This document shows, one piece after another, positions 25,930 to 33,875 of a DNA stretch of 64,000 nucleotides. Every line of letters starts with the position of its first letter. Within the stretch, counting starts at the first letter, position 1. Made by a program: the position numbers and the translations under genes. This DNA comes from G963422565 sp963422565 (GTDB taxonomy: Bacteria; Pseudomonadota; Alphaproteobacteria; MPNO01): the NCBI GenBank assembly GCA_963422565.1, contig OY730228.1, positions 2,294,001-2,358,000 of the forward strand, written 5' to 3'. The notes beneath the pieces are model-generated. The model was not told the origin of the DNA. It worked only from the letters and a program-made list of their open reading frames with translations, and searched no databases.

Positions 25930-26390
25930 GCGGTCGGTCGCCGAGGCTGCGGCGGTCGGAGCGCCGCCGGCTCGAACGTCTGCTCGAGGCGCACGGTTTC
26001 GCGAGCTATGCCGAGCTCGCCGGCTGGTTGGAGACCGCCGCCCGCCCGCCCGATGCCGCCCCGGCGGCTCGCCGCGAGGGGCCGGGCCGGGCGGCTGAAC
26101 GCGCGCCCGAGGACGGCGGCCCGACCGCCGAGGCCACCATCCGGCTGGCGCTCGAGCGGCTGTTCGAGCGCATGTTGACGGCGGGGGACGCCGAGCTCAG
26201 GGACATCGCTGCCGCCGCCCGCGCGGCGGCCGAGGCGGCGCGGGCCGGCGCCGCGGTACGCCGCGAGCAGCGGCTCGCCGATGCCGATGCCGCCCGCAGG
26301 GCCGGCGCGACGGCGCGCGGCCGCGGCCTGTCGCCGGCGACCGAGGAGGCGATCCGCGCGGCGATCGAGAAGGCGGGGACCGGGGGATGA
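25926..26390 (+). CDS. DUF3486 family protein (Mu gp27-like, small terminase position)
   Basis: This 154-residue protein begins with a helical DNA-binding-like segment (LRRSERRRLERLLEAHGF, then YAELAGWL). It continues with a long alanine/arginine-rich coiled coil and ends RGLSPATEEAIRAAIEKA, the usual DUF3486 tail. In Mu-like phages this protein precedes the large terminase and is thought to be the small terminase subunit. The GTG start overlaps the previous stop codon by 4 bases. Confidence 0.75.
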   Translation: MSGRSPRLRRSERRRLERLLEAHGFASYAELAGWLETAARPPDAAPAARREGPGRAAERAPEDGGPTAEATIRLALERLFERMLTAGDAELRDIAAAARAAAEAARAGAAVRREQRLADADAARRAGATARGRGLSPATEEAIRAAIEKAGTGG

Positions 26391-27796
26391 GGCGCGACCT
26401 GCTCCCCTATCAGAACCGCTGGATCGCCGACCGCGCCGGGTTCAAGGTGATCGAGAAGTCGCGGCGCATCGGCATTTCCTGGGCCGAGGCCTATGACGCG
26501 GTGCTCCATGCCGGGGGCGACCGCGGCAATGTCTACTACCAGTCCTATGACAGGGACATGACGCGCGGCTTCATCGACGACTGCGCCGACTGGGCGCGCG
26601 TGCTCGAGATCGGGAGCCGCCTCGCCGCCGAACCCCTGCTCGCCGAGATGGCGGGCTCGGTCCAGGTCTTCAAGCTGGCGCTGGCGACCGGCAAGGAGAT
26701 CCGCGCGATGACCTCGGCGCCCCGCGCCTTCCGCTCCAAGGGGCGGCCGGGCGACCGTGCCGTGATCGACGAGGCGGCCTTCGTCGACGATCTCGCGGCG
26801 GTGCTCAAGGCGGCGCGCGCCTTCCGCCAATGGGGCGGCAGCGTGCACGTCATCTCGACCCATAACGGCGCCGCCTCGGTCTTCTCGTCGCTGTGCCGCG
26901 ATCTCCGCGACCGGCTGGTCCCCGGCAGCCTGCACCGGGTGACGTTCCGCGACGCGCTGGCCGACGGGCTCTACCGCCGCATCTGCGAAATCCGCCGCGA
27001 GCGCTGGACGCCCGAGGGCGAGGCCGGCTGGGAGGCGGCGATCCGGCGCGAATACGGCGCCGACGCCGCCGAGGAGCTCGACTGCGTCCCCGCCGCCGGC
27101 GCCGGGGCCTGGCTCGCCTGGGAGCTGATCCGGGCCGCCGAGGACCCGGCGGCGGGCGCGCCGGCGGGCTATCGCGGCGGGCGCTGCTGGATCGGCGTCG
27201 ACATCGCCCGGCGCCGCGACCTCTGGGTCGCCGCGGTGCTCGAGGCGGTGGGCGACGTGCTGTGGCTGCGCGAGCTGGTGACCCGGCGCGGCATCACCTT
27301 CTCCGAACAGGTCGGGGTCGTCGCCGATCTGGCCGGGCGCTACCGGCCGCTGCGCGTCGCGGTCGATCAGACCGGGATGGGCGAGGCGGTGGTCGAGCGG
27401 CTGCGCGAGCGCCATGGCAGGCTCCGCGTCGAGGGGGTGGTGATGACCGCGCCGCGCCGGCTCGACCTTGCGACCGCGCTCCGGGCGGCGCTCGAGGACC
27501 GGCGGCTCAGGCTGCCGCCCGACGAGGCGCTGCGCCGCGACCTCCACGCCGTCCGCGCCGAAAGCGGCGGCGCCGGCGCGCCCAGGCTGGTCGCCGTCCG
27601 CGCCGGAACCGACGGCCATGCCGACCGGTTCTGGGCGCTGGCGCTGGCTTGCGCCGCCGCCGAGGGGCGGGGGCCGGTCGCCGTCCGTTCCGTCGGCGGC
27701 GTCCATGCCGCGCTGCGCGGCGGGGCGGGCCATGTCATCGACCGCCGATCGCGGGTGGTGCGCGGCCCGCTCGCCGGGGTCGCCCCCCATGGCTGA
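26387..27796 (+). CDS. Phage terminase large subunit (Mu gp28-like)
   Basis: This 469-residue packaging motor has an N-terminal ATPase with the deviant Walker A EKSRRIGISW (about residues 23-32) and Walker B AVIDEAAFVDD (about 125-135). The C-terminal nuclease domain carries acidic motifs in CWIGVDIARRRD and AVDQTGMGEAV. The enzyme cuts and pumps DNA into proheads. The full length and motifs look intact, which matters for whether the module is still functional. Overlaps both neighbours. Confidence 0.9.
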   Translation: MRRDLLPYQNRWIADRAGFKVIEKSRRIGISWAEAYDAVLHAGGDRGNVYYQSYDRDMTRGFIDDCADWARVLEIGSRLAAEPLLAEMAGSVQVFKLALATGKEIRAMTSAPRAFRSKGRPGDRAVIDEAAFVDDLAAVLKAARAFRQWGGSVHVISTHNGAASVFSSLCRDLRDRLVPGSLHRVTFRDALADGLYRRICEIRRERWTPEGEAGWEAAIRREYGADAAEELDCVPAAGAGAWLAWELIRAAEDPAAGAPAGYRGGRCWIGVDIARRRDLWVAAVLEAVGDVLWLRELVTRRGITFSEQVGVVADLAGRYRPLRVAVDQTGMGEAVVERLRERHGRLRVEGVVMTAPRRLDLATALRAALEDRRLRLPPDEALRRDLHAVRAESGGAGAPRLVAVRAGTDGHADRFWALALACAAAEGRGPVAVRSVGGVHAALRGGAGHVIDRRSRVVRGPLAGVAPHG

Positions 27797-28946
27797 GCCG
27801 GCGCCGCGCCGCCCGCGCGCCGGCGAGGTCGCGGGCGCCGACCGGCGCGGCGCGGCGCTCGGGGCCTGGGCCGCCGAGGTCGCCCCGCCCGGCCTGCCCG
27901 GGGCCGGCCGCCACCCGATCGCGATCTGGCGCGACACGCTTCGCGACGAGCAGGCCTGGGCCTGCCTGACCCAGCGGCTGGAGGCGGTCGTCGCCTCGCC
28001 CTGGTCGGTGGTTCCCGGCGGGCCGGGGGCGGGCGACCGCGCGGCGGCCGAGGATCTCGGCGCGCAGCTCGCGGCGCTCCCCTTCGACCGCATCTGCCGC
28101 GAGCTGCTGCACGCGGTCTGGTACGGCTATGCGATCGCCGAGGCGATCTGGGAGATCGACGGCGACCGGGTGCGGCTCGCCGATCTCAGGACCCGGGCGC
28201 CCGAGCGGTTCCGATGGAGCGCCGCCGGGGAGCCGCTGCTGATCGGCGCGGCGGCGCCGGGCGGGGCGCGGCTGCCGGCCGGCAAATTCGTCGTCCTGCG
28301 TATGCCCGCCGAGCATGGCGGCCGGCCGCACGGCCACGGCGCCGCGCGCTGGTGCGCCTGGCCGGTCTGGCTCAAGCGCAACGGGCTCCGCTTCTGGTCG
28401 ATCGCGCTCGACAAGTTCGGCGCCCCGACGCCCAAGGCGACCTATCCGCCGGGCGCCAGCGACGCCGAGATCGACGGGCTGCTCGTCGCCCTCGAACAGA
28501 TCGCCACCGGGGCCGGCATCGCCCTTCCCGAGGGCCAGGAAATCGAGCTTCTCGACTCCGCCCGGCGCGCCGGCGGCGATTATGCGGCCTTCGCCGCCTA
28601 TCTCGACCGGGCGATCGCCAAGGCGGTGCTGACCCAGACCGCGACCACCGAAATCGGTCCGTGGCGGGGCACCGCCGAGGTCCAGGCCCGCGCCGGCGAG
28701 ACCGTGATCCGGGCCGACGCGCGGCGGCTCGACGGCGCGCTCAACACTGGCATCGCGCGCTGGCTGACCGCATGGAACCATCCGGGCGCCGCGCCGCCCC
28801 GCATCGTCCGCGACGTCGAATCGCCCGAGGACCTCGACGCCCGCGCCCGCCGCGAGGAGATCGTCGCCCGCACGACCGGCCTCCGCCCGACCGCCGCCCA
28901 TGTCGCGGCGGTCTATGGCGGCGCCTGGGAGGCGGCGCCGGGTTGA
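27789..28946 (+). CDS. Phage portal protein (DUF935, Mu gp29-like)
   Basis: This 385-residue protein matches the DUF935 portal family. It has an N-terminal block AWACLTQRLEAVVASPWSV, the core YGYAIAEAIWEIDG and RFRWSAAGEPLL, and a central FWSIALDKFGAPTPKATYP. It would form the dodecameric DNA gate of the capsid. DUF935 proteins are usually about 500 residues, so the C-terminal part may be shortened. It is the last gene of this module. The minor head protein (Mu gp30) that normally follows is absent; the next gene, an SDR, is on the other strand. Confidence 0.85.
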   Translation: MAEPAPRRPRAGEVAGADRRGAALGAWAAEVAPPGLPGAGRHPIAIWRDTLRDEQAWACLTQRLEAVVASPWSVVPGGPGAGDRAAAEDLGAQLAALPFDRICRELLHAVWYGYAIAEAIWEIDGDRVRLADLRTRAPERFRWSAAGEPLLIGAAAPGGARLPAGKFVVLRMPAEHGGRPHGHGAARWCAWPVWLKRNGLRFWSIALDKFGAPTPKATYPPGASDAEIDGLLVALEQIATGAGIALPEGQEIELLDSARRAGGDYAAFAAYLDRAIAKAVLTQTATTEIGPWRGTAEVQARAGETVIRADARRLDGALNTGIARWLTAWNHPGAAPPRIVRDVESPEDLDARARREEIVARTTGLRPTAAHVAAVYGGAWEAAPG

Positions 28947-29051
28947 GGGTCCGGGCGGCGCGGCACGCTTCGATGCGTTTGCGGCTTCACGCCCCCTGTT
29001 CCGGATCCCGCAAGTTCCGGGTCGGGCTGCGAGCCGACAGGGACCCCGGGC

Positions 29052-29822
29052 CTACAGCATCACCTCGCCGCCGCAGCAGGCGAGGGACTGGCCCGTCATG
29101 AAGGCGCTGGCCGGGGAGGCGAGGAACATCACCGTGCCGATCAGGTCGTCGGGGGTCTCGCGGCGCTTGAGGATGCGCATCTGCTGGATGGTCCGGCGCC
29201 CCGCGTCGTTCATCGAGGCATGCGCCACTTCGGTCTCGGTATAGCCCGGCATGACGGCGTTCACGTTGATGCCGTCGTCGCCGAGCTCGCGCGCCATCAC
29301 CCTGGTCATGCCGACGACCGCGGCCTTGGAGGTGACGTAATGCATGAAGCCGGGCGTCCCCTGCGGCACCGTGCCCGACGAGACGTTGATGATCCGCCCG
29401 CCGCCCGCCGCCCGCATGGCCGGAACCACCGCCCTGGCGCAGAGATAGCTGCCGGTGATGTTGACGTGGAGCACCCTGGTCCATTCCTCGAACGGGATGT
29501 CGGTGAAATGGCGGCGCGGAATGGTCGCGAAGACCGCCGCGTTGTTGATGAGCACATCGATCCGCCCGAAGGCGTCGCGCGTCCGGGCGGCCATGGCGGC
29601 GACCGAGTCCTCGGCGCCGACATCGGTTTCGATCGCGAGGGCGCGCCCGCCGCCCGCCTCGATCTCGGCGGCGACGCTGCGCGCGTTGCCGCCGTCGATC
29701 TCGGCGATCACCGGGACCGCGCCGGCCTTCGCGAAGGCAAGCGCGTATTCCCGGCCGATCCCCTGCCCGGCGCCGGTGATGACGACGACCTTGTCCGAGA
29801 TGTCGAAGCGGTCGTCCGCCAT
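29052..29822 (-). CDS. SDR family NAD(P)-dependent oxidoreductase
   Basis: This 256-residue classical short-chain dehydrogenase has the cofactor motif TGAGQGIG near residues 16-23, LINNAAVF as the NNAG-type motif, catalytic Ser in INVSSGT, and Tyr/Lys in HYVTSKAAV. The C-terminal SLACCGGEVML is the usual end. The substrate is unknown. It diverges from a TRAP transporter operon at 30004, which hints at oxidation of the imported compound (inference). Confidence 0.92.
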   Translation of the reverse strand: MADDRFDISDKVVVITGAGQGIGREYALAFAKAGAVPVIAEIDGGNARSVAAEIEAGGGRALAIETDVGAEDSVAAMAARTRDAFGRIDVLINNAAVFATIPRRHFTDIPFEEWTRVLHVNITGSYLCARAVVPAMRAAGGGRIINVSSGTVPQGTPGFMHYVTSKAAVVGMTRVMARELGDDGINVNAVMPGYTETEVAHASMNDAGRRTIQQMRILKRRETPDDLIGTVMFLASPASAFMTGQSLACCGGEVML

Positions 29823-30003
29823 GGCCTGCTCCCGGTCGGTATGCGCGCCTCGATATGCCGGCGGCGGGGCGCGGCGATCATTCCAGCGCGCGCCTCGGGT
29901 TGCAAGCGCCGCGCGCGGCCCGAGCCGGCCGGTCGCATTGTCGATCGGCCGGCGGCGGTATAGACTCCGCCCGGCCGCATGACCACGTAAAATGGAGGTC
30001 TCG

Positions 30004-31044
30004 ATGGACAGCAACAGACTCGGCGCGTTTCTCGGTCTCGCGGCGCTCGCCGCCGCCGCCGCCGGTCCCGCTCGGGCGGACAGCGTCACGCTCAGGATGC
30101 ACACCTTCATCCCGCCGGTTGCCAACCCGAGCAAGACCTTTCTCATCCCCTGGGCCGAGAAGATCGGCGAGGCCTCGGGCGGCAAGCTCAAGGTCCAGCC
30201 CTTCTGGGCCATGCAGCTCGGCGGCAAGGCGCCCCAACTCCTCGACCAGGCGCGTGACGGGGTGGTCGATATCGTCTGGACGCTCCCCGGCTTCACCCCC
30301 GGCCGGATGCCGCGGGTCGAGCCCTTCGAGCTGCCCTTCGTGCACCGCACCGCGCATTCCTCGACGCTGGCGCTCCAGGACTTCCAGGAGAAGCATCTCG
30401 CCCCCGATCTCGAGGGCTATCGCCCGCTGCTGCTCCATGTCCATGCCGGTTTCCTGTTCCAGACCAAGAAGCCGATCCTCAAGCTCGCCGACCTCGATGG
30501 GCTCAAGATCCGCGCCGCCTCGCGCGGCGGGGTGTGGCTGCTGAACGCGCTCGGCGCCACCGGTATCGGGCTGCCGCTGCCGCAGATCCCGCAGGCGCTG
30601 TCCAAGGGGGTCATCGACGGGGTGACGCTGCCCTACGAGATCGCCCCGGCGGTCAAGACGCCCGACCTGGTCGACAACTTCTCCCGGCTTGCCGGCGACC
30701 AGCCGCGGCTCGGCACCAACGTCTTCACCTTCCTGATGAACCCGACCAGCTACAACAAGCTGTCGAAGGAGATGAAGAAGGTCATCGACGACAATTCGGG
30801 CCGCAACATCGCCGACGCTGCCGGGCGCAACTGGGACGCCATCGAAGCGCCCGGACGCAAGGTCGTCGAGTCGCGGAAGAAGAACAGGTTCCACACCATT
30901 CCGGCCGCCGAGGTCGCCAAGATGAAGGCCGCCGCAGAGCCGGTCTTCGCGCGCTGGTTCGAGGAGATGGGCAAGATCGGCGTCGACGGGAAGACGCTGC
31001 TCACCGACGCCCGCGCCCTGATCGAGAAATACTCCGCGAAGTAG
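30004..31044 (+). CDS. TRAP transporter substrate-binding protein DctP
   Basis: This 346-residue periplasmic receptor has a signal peptide covering roughly residues 1-26 (LGLAALAAAAAGPARA). The mature protein has typical DctP features: MHTFIPPVANPSKT, DIVWTLPGFTPGR and LKLADLDGLKIRAASR, with the arginine that usually binds a carboxylate. The ATG at 30004 follows GGAGG at good spacing and is preferred to the ATG at 29992. First gene of a dctP-dctQ-dctM operon; only the other TRAP system in the window, at 5.3-8.5 kb, has a fused permease. Confidence 0.92.
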   Translation: MDSNRLGAFLGLAALAAAAAGPARADSVTLRMHTFIPPVANPSKTFLIPWAEKIGEASGGKLKVQPFWAMQLGGKAPQLLDQARDGVVDIVWTLPGFTPGRMPRVEPFELPFVHRTAHSSTLALQDFQEKHLAPDLEGYRPLLLHVHAGFLFQTKKPILKLADLDGLKIRAASRGGVWLLNALGATGIGLPLPQIPQALSKGVIDGVTLPYEIAPAVKTPDLVDNFSRLAGDQPRLGTNVFTFLMNPTSYNKLSKEMKKVIDDNSGRNIADAAGRNWDAIEAPGRKVVESRKKNRFHTIPAAEVAKMKAAAEPVFARWFEEMGKIGVDGKTLLTDARALIEKYSAK

Positions 31045-31080
31045 CGGGGGGGTCCCCGCCGGTCGGCCGCGCGCGGGCGC

Positions 31081-31623
31081 ATGACCGGCGTGCGGCCCCC
31101 GGCCGACCGGCTGGGTCGTGCGCTCCACGCGGCCGCCAGATGGCTCGCCGTCTGCGGCGGCTTCATGCTGTGCGCGCTGGCGGCACTGACGACGGCGAGC
31201 GTCGCCGGCCGCGCCACCCTGTCGGCGCCGGTCCCGGGCGATTTCGAGCTGGTCGCGATCGGCACCGGTCTCGCGGTCTTCGCGTTCCTGCCCTGGTGCC
31301 AGATCACCCGCGGCAACGTGCTGGTCGACTTCTTCATGGCCGGGGCGCCGGTCCGAGCGCGCATCCTCTGCGACCTCGCGGGCGGGGCGCTCTATCTGAC
31401 GATCGGCGTCATCCTGACCTGGCGGATGGTCCTCGGCGGTCTCGACATGCACGCCTATGCCGAGAAGTCGATGACCATCAACTTCCCGCGCTGGACGACC
31501 TTCCCGCCCTCGATCCTGATGCTGGCCTTCCTGGTCGCGGTGATCCTCTACACGCTCTGGCGCGGCATCCGCGAGCTGCGCGCCGGCAGATACGGCGACG
31601 ACGCGGGCGGCCCCGGGATCTGA
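31081..31623 (+). CDS. TRAP transporter small permease DctQ
   Basis: This 180-residue protein has four predicted membrane helices (about residues 20-45, 58-75, 100-125 and 140-160), the size and topology of DctQ. PGDFELVAIGTGLAVFAFLPW carries the typical charged residues between helices 1 and 2. It joins DctM in the inner membrane. The gap to dctP is 36 bases and to dctM 4 bases. Confidence 0.88.
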   Translation: MTGVRPPADRLGRALHAAARWLAVCGGFMLCALAALTTASVAGRATLSAPVPGDFELVAIGTGLAVFAFLPWCQITRGNVLVDFFMAGAPVRARILCDLAGGALYLTIGVILTWRMVLGGLDMHAYAEKSMTINFPRWTTFPPSILMLAFLVAVILYTLWRGIRELRAGRYGDDAGGPGI

Positions 31624-31627
31624 CGCG

Positions 31628-32950
31628 GTGGACGGCGCCGTCATCGGGGTGATCGGCTTCGCTGCGCTGCTGGCGCTGCTGATCTTCCGCATCCCGATCG
31701 CGATCGCCATGCTGAGCGTCGGCATGGTCGGCTATGTCTCGATCGCCGGGTCGACCGCGCTCCTCAGCCATCTCAAGACCGAGACCTATTGGCGGTTCAC
31801 CGCCGAGACGCTTTCCGTGGTGCCGCTGTTCGTGCTGATGGGCCAGTTCGCCGCCAAGGCCGGGCTGAGCCAGGCGCTGTTCTCGGCCGCCAATGCCTGC
31901 CTCGGCCATTTCCGGGGCGGCATCGCGATGGCCGCGGTCGGCGGCTGCGCCGGCTTCGGAGCGATCGCCGGCTCCTCTCTCGCGACCGCGGCGACGATGG
32001 GCCAGGTCGCGCTGCCGGAGCTCAAGCGCTACAACTATTCGGGCGCGCTGGCGACCGGGTCGCTCGCCGCCGGCGGCACGCTCGGCATCCTGATCCCGCC
32101 CTCGATCGTGCTCATCATCTACGCGGTGATGGTCGAGGCCAATGTCGCGACCCTCTTCCAGGCGGCGTTCATCCCCGGCGTCATGGCCGCGCTCGGCTAT
32201 ATCCTCTCGATCGCCGTCCTGGTCCGGCTGTTCCCCGAGTCGGGTCCGGCCGGGCCGCGCACCCCCCTCGCTCGCAAGATCGCCGCCCTGATCGAGATCT
32301 GGCCGGTGCTGGTGATCTTCCTCCTGGTGATGGGCGGCATCTATGCCGGCGTCTTCACCCCGACCGAGGGCGCCGGCGTCGGCGCGACCGGCACCTTCCT
32401 GATCGCGCTGCTGCGCGGCGGGATGGGCTGGCGCGGCTTCGTCGACGCGATCCTCGGCACCGCTTCGACGACGGCGATGATCTTCCTGATCCTGCTCGGC
32501 GCGGCGGTGTTCAACGCCTTCCTCGGCTTCTCGCAGCTCCCGATCATCGCCGCCGACTATTTCCAGAACGCCGGGCTGAGCCCGACCGTCGTGCTGATCG
32601 GAATGATCCTGCTCTATATCGGGCTCGGCCTCGTCATGGACTCGCTGTCGATGATCCTGCTGACCGTGCCGATCTTCTGGCCGATCGTCGCCGGGCTCGA
32701 ATTCCCGCTGCAGGGCGAGGAGCTCAAGCTCTGGTTCGGCATCATCTCGCTGATCGTGGTCGAGGTCGGGCTGATCACCCCGCCGGTCGGGCTCAACGTG
32801 TTCATCATCAACTCGATGGCCCGCGACGTGCCGATGATCGAGACCTTCAAGGGCGTGCTGCCCTTCTTCCTCTCCGACATCGTGCGGGTGGCGATCATCA
32901 TCCTGTTCCCGACGATCGCGTTGGTGCTGCCGCGCCTGCTCGAGGGCTGA
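31628..32950 (+). CDS. TRAP transporter large permease DctM
   Basis: This 440-residue protein has about 12 membrane helices. Family motifs include VPLFVLMGQFAAKAGLS, CAGFGAIAGSSLATAATMG, GTLGILIPPSIVLIIYA, GVFTPTEGAGVGA and GLITPPVGLNVFIIN. It drives solute entry together with DctQ using ions bound in the helical hairpins. The start is GTG at 31628. Last gene of the operon; it converges on the ferritin-like gene. Confidence 0.93.
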   Translation: MDGAVIGVIGFAALLALLIFRIPIAIAMLSVGMVGYVSIAGSTALLSHLKTETYWRFTAETLSVVPLFVLMGQFAAKAGLSQALFSAANACLGHFRGGIAMAAVGGCAGFGAIAGSSLATAATMGQVALPELKRYNYSGALATGSLAAGGTLGILIPPSIVLIIYAVMVEANVATLFQAAFIPGVMAALGYILSIAVLVRLFPESGPAGPRTPLARKIAALIEIWPVLVIFLLVMGGIYAGVFTPTEGAGVGATGTFLIALLRGGMGWRGFVDAILGTASTTAMIFLILLGAAVFNAFLGFSQLPIIAADYFQNAGLSPTVVLIGMILLYIGLGLVMDSLSMILLTVPIFWPIVAGLEFPLQGEELKLWFGIISLIVVEVGLITPPVGLNVFIINSMARDVPMIETFKGVLPFFLSDIVRVAIIILFPTIALVLPRLLEG

Positions 32951-32964
32951 GCGCGCGGGCGGGG

Positions 32965-33720
32965 TCAGCCGGCGGCGATATCGATGCGCCCGGCGGCGAT
33001 TTCCGAGCGGACGCCGTCGACGAAGGCGGCGATCCTGGCCTCGGTCATCGCGTCCCGGAACATCTCGGCGCGCATCCGCACCCGTTGGGCGCTGATCGCC
33101 TCCACCGCGCGGCACATCCGCGCCAGCTCCGCCTCGGTCTCGACCAGGCCCACGGCCTCGCGCGCCATCTCGCGGCAATGGTCGCGCTCGTCGTCATAGA
33201 TGATCCGCATCGCGCCGGCGGTCATGTCGTGGAGCGGGCTGCCCGAGAGCTTCGCGCCCTCGCGGAACAGCCGGGCGCCGCCGCCCTCGGTGAGCCCGAC
33301 GGCGGCGCGGTCGATCGGCGATCCCCCCTCGACATAGGCGCGGCGGAGGTCGCCGAGCGCCTTTTCCTCGGGGAGCTGGACGGCGTCCCCGGGTGCGATG
33401 GGCCGACCGACCAGATGCTCGAACACGTCGGCGAGCAGCGCGTAATGGTTGAACTCGTCGGCGAGCTGGGTGAGCCGGAAATGGAAGTCCCGTCGGGAAA
33501 TGGTCCGGTCGACCTCGGGGAAGTCCTCGACCAGCCGGGCGAGCTCGCGGTGCAGCCCGTTGAAATAGCCGTCGACCGGGTTGAGCTCCTTCCAGAGCTG
33601 CGCCCGCAGATAGAAGACATGGTCCGCCGTCTCCGCCCCGGCGAAGAAGCGCCGGGCGATCTCGCCCTCGGCCTCCCACCACGGCCAAGCCGCCTCGAGC
33701 AGCCGCCTCTCGACATCCAT
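32965..33720 (-). CDS. Ferritin-like (putative diiron) helical protein
   Basis: This 251-residue all-helical protein matches no named family that I recognise. Two ExxH motifs are visible, EFNH in LADEFNHYALLADVFEH (about residues 89-105) and ERDH in IYDDERDHCREMA (about 178-190). The spacing suits a ferritin-like four-helix bundle that binds two irons, but the other Glu ligands are not obvious. It begins 29 bases after the small membrane protein gene that ends the formate dehydrogenase cluster, so it may be the last gene of that operon. An iron-dependent oxidase or a metal sensor are both possible. Confidence 0.55.
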   Translation of the reverse strand: MDVERRLLEAAWPWWEAEGEIARRFFAGAETADHVFYLRAQLWKELNPVDGYFNGLHRELARLVEDFPEVDRTISRRDFHFRLTQLADEFNHYALLADVFEHLVGRPIAPGDAVQLPEEKALGDLRRAYVEGGSPIDRAAVGLTEGGGARLFREGAKLSGSPLHDMTAGAMRIIYDDERDHCREMAREAVGLVETEAELARMCRAVEAISAQRVRMRAEMFRDAMTEARIAAFVDGVRSEIAAGRIDIAAG

Positions 33721-33749
33721 CCCGCACCCTCCGTCGTTCGAGCCGCGTT

Positions 33750-33875
33750 TCAGTCGCTGCGGACGGCCGCGCCCGATGTGGCCTCGCGGGTGGAGTAGCC
33801 GATATGGTCGAGGATGAGGTCGGCCCCCGCGGCGATCGCGGCCATCGCCACAAACGCGATCAGCATGGCTCTCAT
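33750..33875 (-). CDS. Small single-pass membrane protein of the formate dehydrogenase cluster
   Basis: Forty-one residues: a hydrophobic N-terminal half (MLIAFVAMAAIAAGADLIL) then a short polar tail. The start ATG overlaps the stop of the WD40-cytochrome c gene (ATGA), so it is translationally coupled and probably real despite its size. It could be a small membrane anchor or assembly factor for the cytochrome; no function can be assigned. Confidence 0.6.
   Translation of the reverse strand: MRAMLIAFVAMAAIAAGADLILDHIGYSTREATSGAAVRSD

Larger units (their letters stand above)
22683..28946. mobile_element. Mu-like phage module, early to portal genes
   Basis: Ten contiguous genes follow the order of Mu-like phages (repressor, Ner/Cro-like, Gam-like, Mor, lysozyme, holin, DUF2730, DUF3486, large terminase, portal). 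All nine plus-strand genes overlap their neighbours by 4 to 8 bases. There is no MuA/MuB transposase or integrase, and the expected head genes do not follow. All frames are intact and base composition matches the chromosome. A separate Mu-type protease gene begins at 63324. Confidence 0.85.
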
